A stretch of DNA of 43,817 bases from Priapulus caudatus (lineage: Eukaryota > Priapulida > Priapulimorpha > Priapulimorphida > Priapulidae): NCBI RefSeq assembly GCF_000485595.1, contig NW_014577695.1, positions 10,188 through 54,004 on the forward strand. The letters are read 5' to 3'. Below, in pieces: positions 9,780 through 23,958 of this stretch; within the stretch, counting starts at the first letter, position 1, and the number at the start of each line of letters is the position of its first letter. The notes beneath the pieces were generated by a model, which was given only the letters and a program-made list of their open reading frames with translations, searched no databases and was not told where the DNA came from. A program made the position numbers and the translations under genes.

Positions 9780-11760
9780 TCACGTGTCCATGTTGATGAT
9801 GATTGTAGCTATGTCATCGTCTTGCACATTTACAGTACAGCAGGTTTGCATTGCCTCACTCAGTCTTACTGCCAAAATGTGTTTGCACTGCAATGCAAAG
9901 ATACAAGATTATAGAAACTGAGATGACAAAGGCTCTCCTCATTTGCATAACTTTACTATCCCAGGCATAGGTTATTCTTTGGCTGACCTCCTATGATTAC
10001 CTACCTTTTACCCAATCACAAAACTGTCTGATTCAGATGACATACTAACAAGAATTCATTTCCATTCATTTTCATCACCTTGTAATTTACTCTTAATTGC
10101 AAAAAAAGAAGATTGGGGAAGTAGTGGCATTGGAAGTTGATACTCACCATCATACTATCACGTCGTTTAAGAACTGAAAAATCAACGAGTATTTTCACAT
10201 TATAATTGTTGTACGTTAGAACAATGAATTGTACAAATAGAGTTCATATGTTAAAACAATGACATAATCGTCATGAGGATTAGATATCGTTTATAGAGTC
10301 TCTATATTATACACTCCTGATGATATCAACAACATAATGCACTTACCTGAGTAGGTGTAAGAAGGACAGCAGCAATAGTTCAATCCCTCGAAGCACATGT
10401 ATACGTTCCCGGAGCTCCCACGCACCTGCGATATGTCTGCAGTTGCTTACAGATGCAAGTATTACACTATTCTCTCCCAAACACTGACTGAACGACTGTT
10501 CTCGTAAAATTTCCGCATTCTGAATTTTCGGTCGAGATTTCAGGAGCGATTCAGTGGTGGGCAGATATGCGTTTTGATCACGTGTAGTACATGCATAGAT
10601 TGATTTGGCTAGGATATTTTGACCGATTTTTGCACGTGACCTTGCAGACTGTGAGACATTGAATAATTTTAGGATGACCTTACAAGCGAAACAGATATTT
10701 AATGCACACAATGAGAACAAAACTCATAAGTATAGAGTATAATGGGATCCTCTGGTGACTAACAGAGACATGGCATTACAGAGGACCTCTGGGCACTATC
10801 TAGATTTGGTTGGTTTTTACAGCCGGCACGTGTAAAGAATAGGCATCACTTACCTCGTACAGACACCTGGAACTGGGAGACACAAGGCGCGTGACACTTT
10901 TGCTATCCACAAGACTCAGGGCTGGCAGCAGAGTTCCTTGAAATACGAACGCTAATCTAGGAGAAACCACATTAGCACACCATTAATCATTGCTAAATCT
11001 TCATTAACGTCACGATTCCCAGGCCTTGATATAATACCGTTACCACCCTAACCTGCGAAAGTATATCTATAGCCATTAATAACTGTCGAGTGTGATTTAT
11101 GTTCGCTTAATCGTTTTCCCAATCGTAACAAAATAATTATGTTATCTTCACTATTCCTTTTTTGTCTTGGTTAGCCATCGATATAACCATTAGATAAGAA
11201 TGTTTAGACTATTCTAAAACTATCTTACCCAGACAGGACCTCATCTGTCACTGAAATAGAAATAAGTTATAACATAAGCATACAAGATGGGAAACAGTGA
11301 ACAATTAAATGTCCCTACTGATACATAACTGATCTGTGACTATGCAACTGTGTAACATGTGCAATAAAGACTGACTAATACGTGAATCTCTGACTAATAT
11401 GACCTAGCTATAACAACCACATCAGGAAATATCACCCGATTTTGTAGGTCAATTAATAGTTGCGATAAATCTCTGTTTATTCGCACTATGTTTTTTGATA
11501 ACCAGTCCGCTGCATTTTTCAAGCTGTTCCCTGCTGGAGATTTAAGTTGCACATCTCCATCAGAGGAATCCTAGTAACTATCAGAATAACTTGCAGTAAA
11601 TTGCAACAGAGTGGTTGTTGAAATCATCGCATTAGTCAAGGTAAGGATTTATGAAGAAACTTGGCTCAAACAACTAATATCGACCACAGGACGTACACGT
11701 AGAATACTTCTGGAAGCATTTAGCCACTTCCTGTAGTAGCTGGTCCACCACATCTTCCAT
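9780..11760 (-). CDS. ZSWIM7: ZSWIM7 (SWIM zinc-finger, RAD51-paralog partner), complete, 6 exons
   Basis: Minus-strand exons are 11760-11685, 11250-11229 (22 nt), 10956-10854, 10425-10347, 10173-10148 (26 nt) and 9887-9780. They total 414 nt, or 137 residues plus TGA, against about 140 in human. The conserved core is FVFQGTLLPALSLVDSKSVT then SPSSRCLYEV. The SWIM finger follows as C85-x-C87 (YCCCPSYTYS) and C103-K-H105 (MMCKHILAV), split over three exons. The C-terminus continues RLSEAMQTC. ZSWIM7 works with SWSAP1 in a Shu-type complex that promotes RAD51 filament formation in homologous recombination. All donors are strong except that of exon 1 (G|GTCGAT), so the exon 1/2 join, and residues ~20-26, are the least certain part. 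Upstream of the ATG the frame stays open for a short way without matching the family. Confidence 0.92.
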
Positions 11761-12490
11761 TATGAGTGTGCGAATACGGTCAATCGTCGCTGCATGACCC
11801 GTCTTCTTCCTCTACTGCATGACTTCTTTGTGTCCAGGGAAGCTGGTTTCTGACCCTATATAATAACATGATTACTGCTATCTGTTGATATGCTACGTAT
11901 CTCTAGGCTACGCAGTCCTTTACTCTGCCACGGGCACATGTGACAGAGTGAAGGGCTGCATATAGGTAAACCTCCTTACCTACCTCCTAGCTCTACCTCT
12001 ACAACCTCAATCCCTCTGCATTATGGAGCAATGAATAGTGAATAGCAATAGCTTCCATTGCTCCACAATTCGTTACCGTGCCGTATCCGCATCTCCCCGT
12101 GTTGTCCCTGGCTCCGCCACAGCGAAGCTAAGGGTATAGGAACTAAGGAAGAGTTAATTAGCAAGATCTAGTGGCCCCTAGGGCTAGAATAAACGTCAAC
12201 AATATACCAATAAAATGGCAATATACGGTAAACGTAGGCGGCATGATGATGATACAGTGACAGAACAGTGCAAACATTGTGTCATTGTGACTGAAAAATA
12301 CAAGGTACTGCTTATCTACGCTGCCACCACCTACTCTACAACTACTGCCGATCTATATAAGTTCGTATAAATCTGCAATTTTACCGTTAATCTAGTAAAT
12401 ATTACCAAAATAATAACAATAGCTGACGTACCGTTTATGCATAGCGACAGTTTTACTACAATTTAATATCGCCGCGTAGCGCCCTCTCTC
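11761..12490. other. ZSWIM7 upstream region; no gene seen
   Basis: This is presumably the promoter region of ZSWIM7. It contains an imperfect hairpin around 11912-11959 (gcagtcctttactctg against cagagtgaagggctgc) and otherwise no recognisable coding or repeat structure. Confidence 0.4.
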
Positions 12491-12553
12491 GGTAATCTTT
12501 TACAAAATAATCTTTTTGACATTACAAGTACAACATACGTGCGCGCGCGTCTC

Positions 12554-12555
<2 letters not shown>

Positions 12556-12592
<37 letters not shown>

Positions 12593-12730
12593 CGTGTCGT
12601 GCGTCGTGCGTGGTGCGGGTGCGTGTGCGTGCGTGCGTCTGCGTGTCGTGCGTGCGTGCCAAAAGTGCGTGCGGTCGCGTGCGGGGCGTGCGTGCGTGCG
12701 TGTGTGTGTGTGTTGTGTGTGTGTGTGTCG
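12556..12730. repeat. TG / TGCG microsatellite
   Basis: A (TG)n run at 12556-12590 is followed by degenerate tgcgtgcg and more TG units. Cys/Val and His/Thr open frames on both strands here are artefacts. Confidence 0.9.
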
Positions 12731-13024
12731 CGCGGTGTGCATATATATGATGCCAGTGTAATGTGTATTGGTGTAGCAGTGGGATAAACGCTACAGGCAT
12801 TAAACCTGTAATATGTCATATATTACAGTAGTATAAGGATGAACACTAGCTCGACAAGCCTGTCAGACCATGGGGAGACTAATGTCTGCCTTTCGATCTA
12901 TCATCGCTTTTTGGAGAAAGAAGCAAACCAATCAAGTCCAGGGCCGGCGGAAACAAATAAACATTGGTCAGGCCATTTAGCATCAATAACAGATTGCTAG
13001 CTCTAGTACTATAGCCCGCGGATC

Positions 13025-13450
13025 GCTGCCGCAGGCGAGTTCTAGGGGGGGGGGTCCCTCGTCAAAGGGGGTTTGGGGGTCCTCCCCCAAGAAATTAAAA
13101 AAATTTAAGACACTAAGATGCCTTTTTAGAGCTTAAAAATACTTTTCAAAACTCAAACAAATATATATTTATACTTCAGTATAGGCCTAATTATTTCGGC
13201 ATCTGCCAATTTACATGTCAAATTTAATGCGTGTGCACGTACACGTGCGGGCATGCGTGTGCAGTTACACGCAGTGGCGTACGCAGGATTTTCGAAAGGG
13301 GGTGTTAGGAGCACGCGAAGGGGTCTGGGGGGCTCTCTGCGGGAATTTTTGAAAATTAGCACTCCTCAGATGCGTTTTCTGCGCGAGCAGGGGGGGGGTC
13401 CGGACCCCCTGGACCCCCCTGTACACGCCCCTGGAAACTGTAGACTCTGA
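13025..13450. repeat. Fragments of a dispersed G-run / CCCCC-type repeat
   Basis: Two related segments are present. The one at ~13040-13130 (ggtcctcccccaagaaatt, then ttaagacactaagatgc) resembles the interior of the element at 20467-20745 (atttcccccagcaac, ttgaatgtcttagactgc). The one at ~13265-13440 (agtggcgtacgcaggattt, ggggtctggggggctc) has its tail word again at 16662-16680 (gcgtacgccactggg) in inverse orientation. Both look like degraded copies of dispersed non-autonomous elements. Confidence 0.5.
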
Positions 13451-13711
13451 TACCGTGTGCGCTTGCACTGACGGGTGGGTTCCGGGGGTTAGATTCATGA
13501 TTCATCAAGCTGCGTACGCAAAATATTTTGCGTAAATCTTGTGTGCGTACGCAATCGACGTTTGCTCAGTTGCGATTTATCAACGGCAGTTATTTAGTAA
13601 ATTTTGCGTACGATTTCGCCGTACGCAAGCGAGGCCATTTTAGGTGCGATTCATCAAGCTAAAATTTACGTAAACCTTTGCGTAGGGAGTGTGTATGTGT
13701 CAGAGAGAGAG

Positions 13712-13743
13712 AGGTGTGCGTGCGTGCGTGCGTGCGTGCGTGC

Positions 13744-13842
<99 letters not shown>

Positions 13843-13858
13843 GTGTGTGTGTGTGTGA
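13712..13858. repeat. TGCG then TG microsatellite
   Basis: (TGCG)n passes into (TG)n of about 60 bp with small interruptions. Confidence 0.95.
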
Positions 13859-13901
13859 GGAGAGAAGGGGTGTGCGTGTTTTGTGTTGTGTAGTGTGACA
13901 G

Positions 13902-14028
<127 letters not shown>

Positions 14029-14066
14029 GTTGGCGCGAGAACTGACCCTTCTACTTCTCATTTCAG

Positions 14067-14212
14067 GCACTCTTGTGCTGACGACGCGTACTTGGTACCG
14101 CATCCAATCTACAATAGAGTGACCAGTGTAGCCCTCGCAGAGGGTCCTTACTTGTACTGGAGAGTGGGCAAACAGTCATGGGAGTATGTCAATTCAATTT
14201 GGCAGAAAAAAA
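14067..14212 (+). CDS. Unidentified candidate exon
   Basis: A good acceptor (cttctacttctcatttcag) is followed by an open frame of about 48 codons reading ...DDAYLVPHPIYNRVTSVALA, then EGPYLYWRVG and SWEYVNSIWQ, up to a possible donor (AAT|GTAAAA). The composition looks protein-like and unlike the flanking repeats. I cannot name a family, and partner exons were not found. It may be part of a degraded mobile element. Confidence 0.25.
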
Positions 14213-14693
14213 ATGTAAAATTCTTCGCCATACTCGCTCGCAAATTAGCCCTTGGATTTTACTTATCGTTGTATCGTAAATATCTATCTCTTACCCCTAC
14301 TACTAATATTTGGGTGTTATTATTAGTAACGATCTTTCGCTGAATTGGCCACACATTGACTACATTTGTTAAGAAAGCGTCGCCGATCTTCGGATGTCAT
14401 ACGGACCGATCATCTCTAGCTTTGACGCACCTCTAAAACCGAGATAGCCAATTCACCTCTAGTGTCAAAACTATGGTATCTAGGCATATTAGAACTAGTG
14501 CTTCGCCAGCCTGGTAGCCCCTATAGACTTCAAGAACTAGCTCTAGATTAGACACCATTCAGCCATAAAAGCTCGTGAGCGAAGTCATAGTGAGTACTCC
14601 AGAAAGCTATGATGATAGTATGATGTTGTCCTGGCTCGTCTTGAATGCCTCCCTTTCGTGTCCGCATTTCCTCACATCAAACTCATAACTTTC

Positions 14694-15022
14694 TAGTAAA
14701 ATATTATCAGTGGTGAGATTGAAAATTGGGCATTCCTTCTGGCTTTAATGAAAGCCTGTCGCTGCACCGCGCTCATCTGAGCGTCGATCACTGTTTCGGC
14801 ATGTGACAAACGTTCTAAGGATCCTTTAAGTTTAGCCGTTCTTTGTCTCTGTGATTCGGTTATTGGAATTCACGTGCCTTCATTCCTTTGGTAAATAGCA
14901 AATTCACAAAGCTTTTTCGCGCTGCGATCCGACAGTGAGGTATCTACGACTTGATCCACGTTTCTCACCATCTTCGTTATAGTCTCCAGGACTTTTGGAA
15001 GATATCTATCACTTATGAGGTT
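14694..15022 (-). pseudogene. Unidentified coding-like fragment with one in-frame stop
   Basis: On the minus strand a frame of about 108 codons is open except for one TGA. Before the stop it reads LISDRYLPKVLETITKMV...SDRSAKKLCEFAIYQRNEGT; after it, ESQRQRTAKLKGSLERLS and QMSAVQRQAFIKARR. The composition (charged and helical) looks like real protein rather than repeat. A GA/GT microsatellite block adjoins its upstream end. No family is recognised; it is probably a decayed gene or element-encoded frame. Confidence 0.35.
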
Positions 15023-15191
15023 ATGAGAGCAGAGAGAGAGAGGAGAGAGAGATGAGAGAGAAGAGAGAGAGAGAGAGAGAGAAAGTAAAGAGGCGCGCAG
15101 AGAAACATAGAGGTGTGTGCGCGCAGCGCGCGCCACGGGGGGCGCGTGTGTGTGTGTGTCGTGTGTGTGTGTGTGTGTGTGTGTGTGAGAG

Positions 15192-15223
<32 letters not shown>

Positions 15224-15420
15224 TTGTGCGTGATTGTGCTGTGCGCTGTGCATGTGTGTGTGTGTGTGGTGTGTGTGTTGTGTGTGTGTGTGTGTGGTGC
15301 CGTCGCGTGCGCAGGCCGAGGTGCGCAGGCGGTGGCGGTGCGTGCGCTGGTAGCGTGCGCTGAGAGAGAGAGAGAGAGAAGAGGTGTGCGTGTTTGTGCT
15401 GTGTGTGTTTGTTTTAGTGA
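15023..15420. repeat. Mixed GA / TG / TGCG microsatellite block
   Basis: Successive (GA)n, (TG)n, (GA)n, (TG)n and (GA)n runs are separated by GC-rich linkers (cgcgcagcgcgcgcc). Every long open frame here is low-complexity. Confidence 0.9.
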
Positions 15421-15785
15421 CAATCCAAGTTTACTTTATCCATACTACGTACACTACAGGAGCAGTCGACAAAAACGTGAATAGGCCTACACTAGCTATT
15501 ATAGAATAAGCTCGTTTGATAGCCTAGAGTAGATGCAGTAAAATCGGTGAAAGTTTCTGAAATTAGCGATGTAACAAAATCAAGTCTATGAACATAATAT
15601 GTGTTGCGTGGATCCAATTCTGCCCAAGATCTATACGAATCTGCCGACTGTGTGGCAGCTCATTGAACTGTTAAGGACTAAAACCCACGCTGATAAAAAA
15701 GCCTGTCCTGGTAAATCGGGATCCTCTGTACCACCTCCCTTCTTTGCATTTTTTTCTTCTTTTTTGAAATCTCAGGAGAATATTT

Positions 15786-15960
15786 GTTCAAGAGCGGGGG
15801 GATGCATCCCCGCCTCCCCGGGATTTAACGGGGCCGGTTAGTGATGGCGGAGCGCTGCGCATAGCGGCAGCCGGCATAGCGTAGTGGCAGGCGCGTAGCG
15901 TGCAAGCGGAGCGAGCGGGGACGCGGGTGGCTGCGAGGGGACCCCCCCTCATGTTTGAAG
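15786..15960. repeat. GC-rich dispersed-repeat fragment
   Basis: A GC-rich island in an AT-rich setting contains ggatgcatccccgcctcccc, gcgagcgggg and a C-run (accccccctc). It resembles the G-run repeat fragments at 13.0-13.4 kb in style. No gene is seen. Confidence 0.35.
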
Positions 15961-16683
15961 AAAAATGAAAATAACGCTAAAAATACCGCATTTCCTTGCC
16001 ATTTTTTCTGGTATTATAATATTTTACTTGTTGTTGTTCAATTAAAATATCGAATGGATTTTTGGCAGAAAGAAAAAATTTGTCATCATACATTCCTTGT
16101 ACTCACATCATTTATTGGCTAATAAGGCGCGACCCAAAAAATTTCCTTTGTTGCGGGTCACCCGCGCTCTTCGCTTTGTTGTTGTTTGTCTGGTGGCTTG
16201 CCGGCACACTTCAGCCACAAGTTGTCCACGAGAGCAACACATTACAAAATTCCCTGATTAAACAGTATGGATTACAGTATGAGAGCGAAGATACTTATAG
16301 TAACGACATCGCGATTCGGCGAGCATGCCAGCAGATCGCCTTTTGGGGTTCTCTATGCTCATTTAATTGACAACACTCGCCTTACCTGGCGTTATAGGCT
16401 AACCTTGTTCTTACAGCTCGGGAGGGGGTGTTTACAAATACGAACTTATAACAGGATAATAGGGCCTTCTGCTGTTCTCTCTTTACCTTTTCCATTCTTT
16501 CTCTCTTTCCTCTCACTGCACACACATCTCATCTCTTTCTGCTCTCTCTCTCTCGCGCTGCTCTCCCTTTTCTCCTCTCGGCTCTTCTTTTCTTTTTTAA
16601 AAATGTTTGTTGGACAGAGGGCATAAGGGGTGTTTTAAGCCGCCCTAACCCCCCCCCCCCCCCTTGCGTACGCCACTGGGTAC

Positions 16684-17312
16684 ACGTGTATGCATCGAGT
16701 GCGTTGGTAGCGTAGGCGTGCGTGTGTGTACAGGTAAGACGTGCGTGGCGTGCGTGTGCAGCGTACACTCTGCTGTGCATGCATGCGTGCGTGCGTGTGT
16801 ACGTGCGTGTGTGGGCGTGTGCCACGTAATATCGTGCGTTGCGTGCGCGTACACGTGCGTGGCGTATCAAGTAACACGTGCCGTGGCGTGTGTACGTTAC
16901 ACGTGCTATTCGTGCGTGGCGTACACGTGCATTGCGTCGGCGTGCGTGTGCAGCTTAGCACGTGCGTCGTTGCGTGTGCACGTACACGTGCGTGCGTGCG
17001 TGCGTGCGTGCGTGTGAACTTACAGGTGCGTGCATGCGTGCGTGCGTGCGAGTGTGTGCACGTACACGTGCGTGCGTGTGTGCGCGCGTGTGCCGGTACA
17101 CGTGCGTGCGTGCGTGCGTGTGAACGTACACGTGCGTGCCTGCGTGCGGGTGTGAGTGCGTGCGTGTTCACGTACACGTGCGTGCATGCATGTGCACGTA
17201 GACGTGCGTGCGTGCGTGCGTGTGCACGTACACGTGCGTGCATGAGCGTGTGCGTGCGTGTGTACGTACACGTGCGTGCGTACGTACACGTGCGTGCGTG
17301 CGTGCGTGTGCT
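16684..17312. repeat. TGCG-based satellite with ACGTACACGTGCGTG higher-order unit
   Basis: About 630 bp are built of (TGCG)n runs punctuated every 40-65 bp by a cgtacacgtgcgtg word, which brings many CACGTG hexamers. The repeat gives long Cys/Val/Arg and His/Thr open frames in several frames; none is a gene. Confidence 0.9.
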
Positions 17313-19078
17313 TGTATCGAACAATATCACGCATCTGCTTGCTGCCAACCGTTAAACTGCGCATGTGCGCATATGACGTCAATGTTTATAAACATAAAAA
17401 CAACGTCATGTAGTAGTATAATATATGCGTGTATACATAAACTATATGTGATTTCAGATCATTATATGGTCGGGATTGCAATAATTGTAGATCGGGCCTG
17501 TGCATAACGAAAATGTGTGCTTGAAAAAAATAATGATCGGAAAAATTATTGGTCCGGTCCGCCGGCCCTGAAGTCACAAATAAAACAAAAAGCTCGCAAA
17601 TTTGTAATACAGTCTTTATTATATACCGTCCAATTCCAACAGCCAATTAAAAATCGACAGCCGATTCACACGCATACACACACGTACTGACTCCCGCTAA
17701 CACGCACCTCCAAACACACAAACATGCACGCACACGCACACAGGCAGTCACACATGCACGTACGCATGCGCGTACGTGTACAATCACCAGCACGCGCTCT
17801 TCATCTAAAAATGATACTTGAATTCAAAATCATTCGGCTCTGGACAAGAATCTCACGACTTGTAATTACACATTAGCATGGCAAGAGAGCACCTGACACA
17901 CGCTTTCCCACAATTTTCACTGTCGTTACCCCATATAGCAGTTTCGCACAAAACGCCAGTCTATCGGTATGAAGTGAAGGTAAACACACACGTAACTAGG
18001 AGTAAATGAACATTTCACTCGTTCATTTAACCCTGACACAACCTTGAGTAGTCCGGTATGTATAGAGGACACTGGTGTGGTGTATGTTTGACCTGAGCAA
18101 GCTAGCGGCCAATGTCACTGCCACAATGTCGCGTGGAGCATCTCAAACAACAGAACATCAGATATACAACCTCACGGCAACCTTCGCCTCCCTCCCATCA
18201 CGCGACATGTCAAACTTTCGCTCATTGACGTCGAGCGCCAGAGTAAAACAGCAGCAGCAGCAGCTTGCAGCGTTGCATTGTCGTAAAAATATAGCATCAA
18301 TAGAAAACCTTCACACAAAATAATAATTTCACCCGGTGAGGGACATTCGACATATCCCCATGTTATACCTGTGCACAAATCTCCCGTACAACCACATCCA
18401 CACTCACAGTATACCTCTAATACACAATATATGCTGCAAACAAACCGCACCTTCACTCACACCACTCGCTCACTCAACAACAACAAAATATGAAAGATAT
18501 GCAGTCTTAGAATTCGACTTTCGAAAAAATCGCAGAATTTAGCAAACGACCTCAAGTTATGCGGAACTTTACCAAAGCCTAACTTCGATGTGCACTTATA
18601 ACGCTGAATTTTGTTAAGGAGTCAGTACAGCTTAACTACCACAGTGTTGTACTCTGCTCTAAATCAGAGCAAGCTGCTAGCTAATGGATCAACATTCCTA
18701 CCACCTTTAATAAGTAGTAAATGAATCTGACCAAAGGCTTCAGAAACCTTTCTGTATATCAGTGCAAACAAATATCAATGTTATGAATGAAACTTCATCA
18801 ATCACACAGCAGAGTTAAAAAACTGCGTAAATGAGCCAGGTTAAAACATCTGCTATACTCCCACCCCTAACACACACGTCTACACATGCACGCACACAAA
18901 ATATAGAAAAACTTCCATTTCGCTAACATGAAAGCCCAGAGAGGGACTACGTCTACATGACATTGTGTGTCATTATAATTGCATACTACTACTCATAGAG
19001 ATTAATAACAGTCCGTTTAATTACAAAATTCGAGGAAACCACAAAGAAAACATCAGTTATACAACTGTCATTCAGTTT
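17313..19078. other. Region downstream of ILRUN; likely 3' UTR, no separate gene seen
   Basis: Open frames here are short and do not resemble known proteins. A minus-strand AATAAA (17615-17620) followed by GACTGTATTAC is a credible distal polyadenylation signal for ILRUN. If it is used, much of this segment would be its 3' UTR. A CAG run sits at 18250-18265. Confidence 0.35.
17615..17620 (-). terminator. Candidate ILRUN polyadenylation signal (AATAAA)
   Basis: TTTATT on the plus strand reads AATAAA on the minus strand, about 1.7 kb past the ILRUN stop codon. Nearer hexamers were not systematically excluded. Confidence 0.3.
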
Positions 19079-19079
19079 C

Positions 19080-19245
19080 ACACACATGCACGCACAATCC
19101 TATGTATGCACGCACACACACACACACACACACACAGACACACACACACATACACGCACACGCACACACGCACACATACATGCGCACATGCACACGCACG
19201 CGCACGCACACGCACGCACACGCACACGCACGCACATACACACGC
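19080..19245. repeat. CA / CACG microsatellite
   Basis: (CA)n and (CACG)n units lie about 40 bp past the ILRUN stop codon, inside the presumed 3' UTR. Confidence 0.9.
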
Positions 19246-19284
19246 ATGTCAGTATTCATGCATCACATCAGCTGTGATAATAGG

Positions 19285-22709
<3,425 letters not shown>

Positions 22710-22910
22710 CCTCCCGCATCATATCTAATCTTCCTGTAACAGCACATACACACACGTTACCTTCCTAGCCAATGACGAATATATATTGGCATATATAGGA
22801 CGGCAACAGGATTCCTATTGCTATATGGGTGAAACTAGCTCAATAGTATACATGTACTAGAGTCCCTACATAAAGAGAGTAGCGACATAGGGGGACCGAA
22901 AATATGGGAT

Positions 22911-22921
22911 CACGTGACAAC
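22911..22921. promoter_or_regulatory. TCACGTGA E-box in the ILRUN / THAP divergent promoter
   Basis: GATCACGTGAC contains the palindrome TCACGTGA. On the opposite strand, GTCACGTGAT is one base from the CLEAR element bound by TFEB/MITF-type factors. It lies 202 bp upstream of the ILRUN ATG and 96 bp upstream of the THAP ATG. Function is inferred. Confidence 0.4.
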
Positions 22922-23016
22922 AGGCACCATGTTTTAGCCAGCTAGAACAGCCGCGAGCTCGATCGTCCCTGTAATTTTGCAGTGAATCGATTTGTGAGCA
23001 AGAAAAAAAGGACAAA

Positions 23017-23169
23017 ATGCCTGGTTGTTGTGCCTTTGCCTGCAGCAATAGAGGCGAGAAAGGGTACAAAATGTATAAGTTCCCTGCCGATCCGAAAAGA
23101 CGAAAGATTTGGGATAATAAAGTGAATAGATTAGGATGGAAACCGACTTCGGGTTCATTTCTGTGCCAA
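23017..23169 (+). CDS. THAP-type zinc-finger first exon (rest of gene not found)
   Basis: ATG starts a 51-codon exon ending at a good donor (CAA|GTAAGC). The product begins MPGCCAFACSNR and continues KMYKFPADPKRRKIWDNKV, then LGWKPTSGSFLCQ. This is the N-terminal part of a THAP C2CH finger: the MPxxC start, CxxxxC-type pair, FP..P..R..W and the later Cys are present. The last Cys-x-x-His-Phe pair would lie in the next exon, which I did not find. About 80 bp covering the exon end and donor are repeated just downstream (23239-23320), so a second, exonless donor follows. THAP proteins bind DNA as transcription factors or transposases. The start lies 308 bp from the divergent ILRUN start. Confidence 0.7.
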
Positions 23170-23325
23170 GTAAGCAGCACTCAAACTATAGCGAGTAGTA
23201 TTAGTAATAGTATTAGAGAGTAGTAGTAGTAGTAGTAGACTTCGGGTTCATTTCTGTGCCAAGTAAGCAGCACTCAAACTATAGCGAGTAGTATCAGTAA
23301 TAGTATTAGAGAGTAGTAGTAGTAG
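23155..23325. repeat. ~80-bp tandem duplication of the THAP exon end and donor
   Basis: The segment cttcgggttcatttctgtgc, caagtaagcagcactcaaac, tatagcgagtagtat occurs twice in direct orientation with one base difference (attag/atcag). (AGT)n follows each copy. Confidence 0.9.
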
Positions 23326-23425
23326 TACTAGTACTAGAGAGTAGTAGTAGTACTAGTACTAGAGAGTAATAGTAGTACTAATACTAGTACTAGAGAGTAG
23401 TATTAGTACTAGTACTAGAGGCTAT
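23196..23425. repeat. AGT/ACT trinucleotide array
   Basis: Degenerate (AGT)n and AGTACTAGT units include repeated ctagtactagagagtag words. Similar AGT/ACT-rich sequence recurs at 24860-25375, including (ACT)n and (ATT/ACT)n runs. Confidence 0.8.
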
Positions 23426-23470
23426 AGCTCTACAGTTGCCGCGTACAGTTGTCGCAGGCAGCGAGCAGAT

Positions 23471-23544
23471 AGACTGGTCCGCGCTCAACAGTTCCACTCG
23501 CATTACACTGACGTCACGTGGAACTGTCGAGCGCGGACCCGTCT
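23471..23544. repeat. 27-bp-arm hairpin with CRE in the loop
   Basis: The arms at 23471-23497 (ggtccgcgctcaacagttcc) and 23518-23544 (ggaactgtcgagcgcggacc) pair with two mismatches. The loop holds TGACGTCA followed by CACGTG. It may be a small mobile element or a cruciform-forming regulatory site. Confidence 0.7.
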
Positions 23545-23958
23545 AATAGTAGTAATACAAAGATAACGGCTGCCTTGGAACGTCTAGGTTTTTCATCTTT
23601 ATTTCTTTTCAATAACATCGTACTTTAATTCACAGGTGCCTTTCTGTTTATAGAAACATTTATAAATATGATTGTGCTAATTTGGGATATTGTGCAATGT
23701 TTGTGTTAATGCAGAAAGTAAAAACGCAAGACCTAATTTGCGTACAGTATAACTAGTATCTGCTAGTATCCGCGGCCGCACGCGCGGTCCATTGGCTAAA
23801 ACATGGCGCCTGTGCTGAAGTTGTCGCTACTCTCTTTATGTAGGTACTCTAGTATGTACTACCCCACACCTACTGTGACAGGGGTCTACATCATTACCAA
23901 AATTTTACTTGTGGTAACACCAATTCAGTACTCCCCGCAATTATTTAATAGTAGGTCT

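Larger units (their letters stand above)
22848..23858. mobile_element. Inverted-repeat unit enclosing a THAP exon (possible THAP-type DNA transposon remnant)
   Basis: The left arm at 22851-22886 (TACTAGAGTCCCTACATAAA, then gagagtagcgac) is the inverse of 23823-23855 (gtcgctactctctttatgta, then ggtactctagta). A second inner match pairs ggcaccatgttttagcca (22923-22940) with tggctaaaacatggcgcc (23793-23810). The arms bracket about 1 kb containing a THAP exon. THAP domains occur in P-element and Kolobok transposases, so a transposon remnant is plausible. A tandem duplication inside the promoter region is the alternative. No target duplication was identified. Confidence 0.5.

Noticed and set aside
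11390-11572. 60-codon open minus-strand frame within ZSWIM7 intron 1
   Set aside because: It has no match to ZSWIM7; the 22-nt exon at 11229-11250 joins in frame and supplies the expected residues instead.
12463-12819. Long His/Thr/Arg and Cys/Val open frames over CA/GT/TGCG tracts (also at 2.3, 13.6, 15.1, 16.6-17.4, 19.1, 29.6, 30.3 and 39.2 kb)
   Set aside because: They arise in several frames at once from short-period repeats and match no protein family.
18075-18323. Gln-run open frame as a gene
   Set aside because: Short, unrecognised, on the opposite strand to the likely ILRUN 3' UTR, with no splice context.
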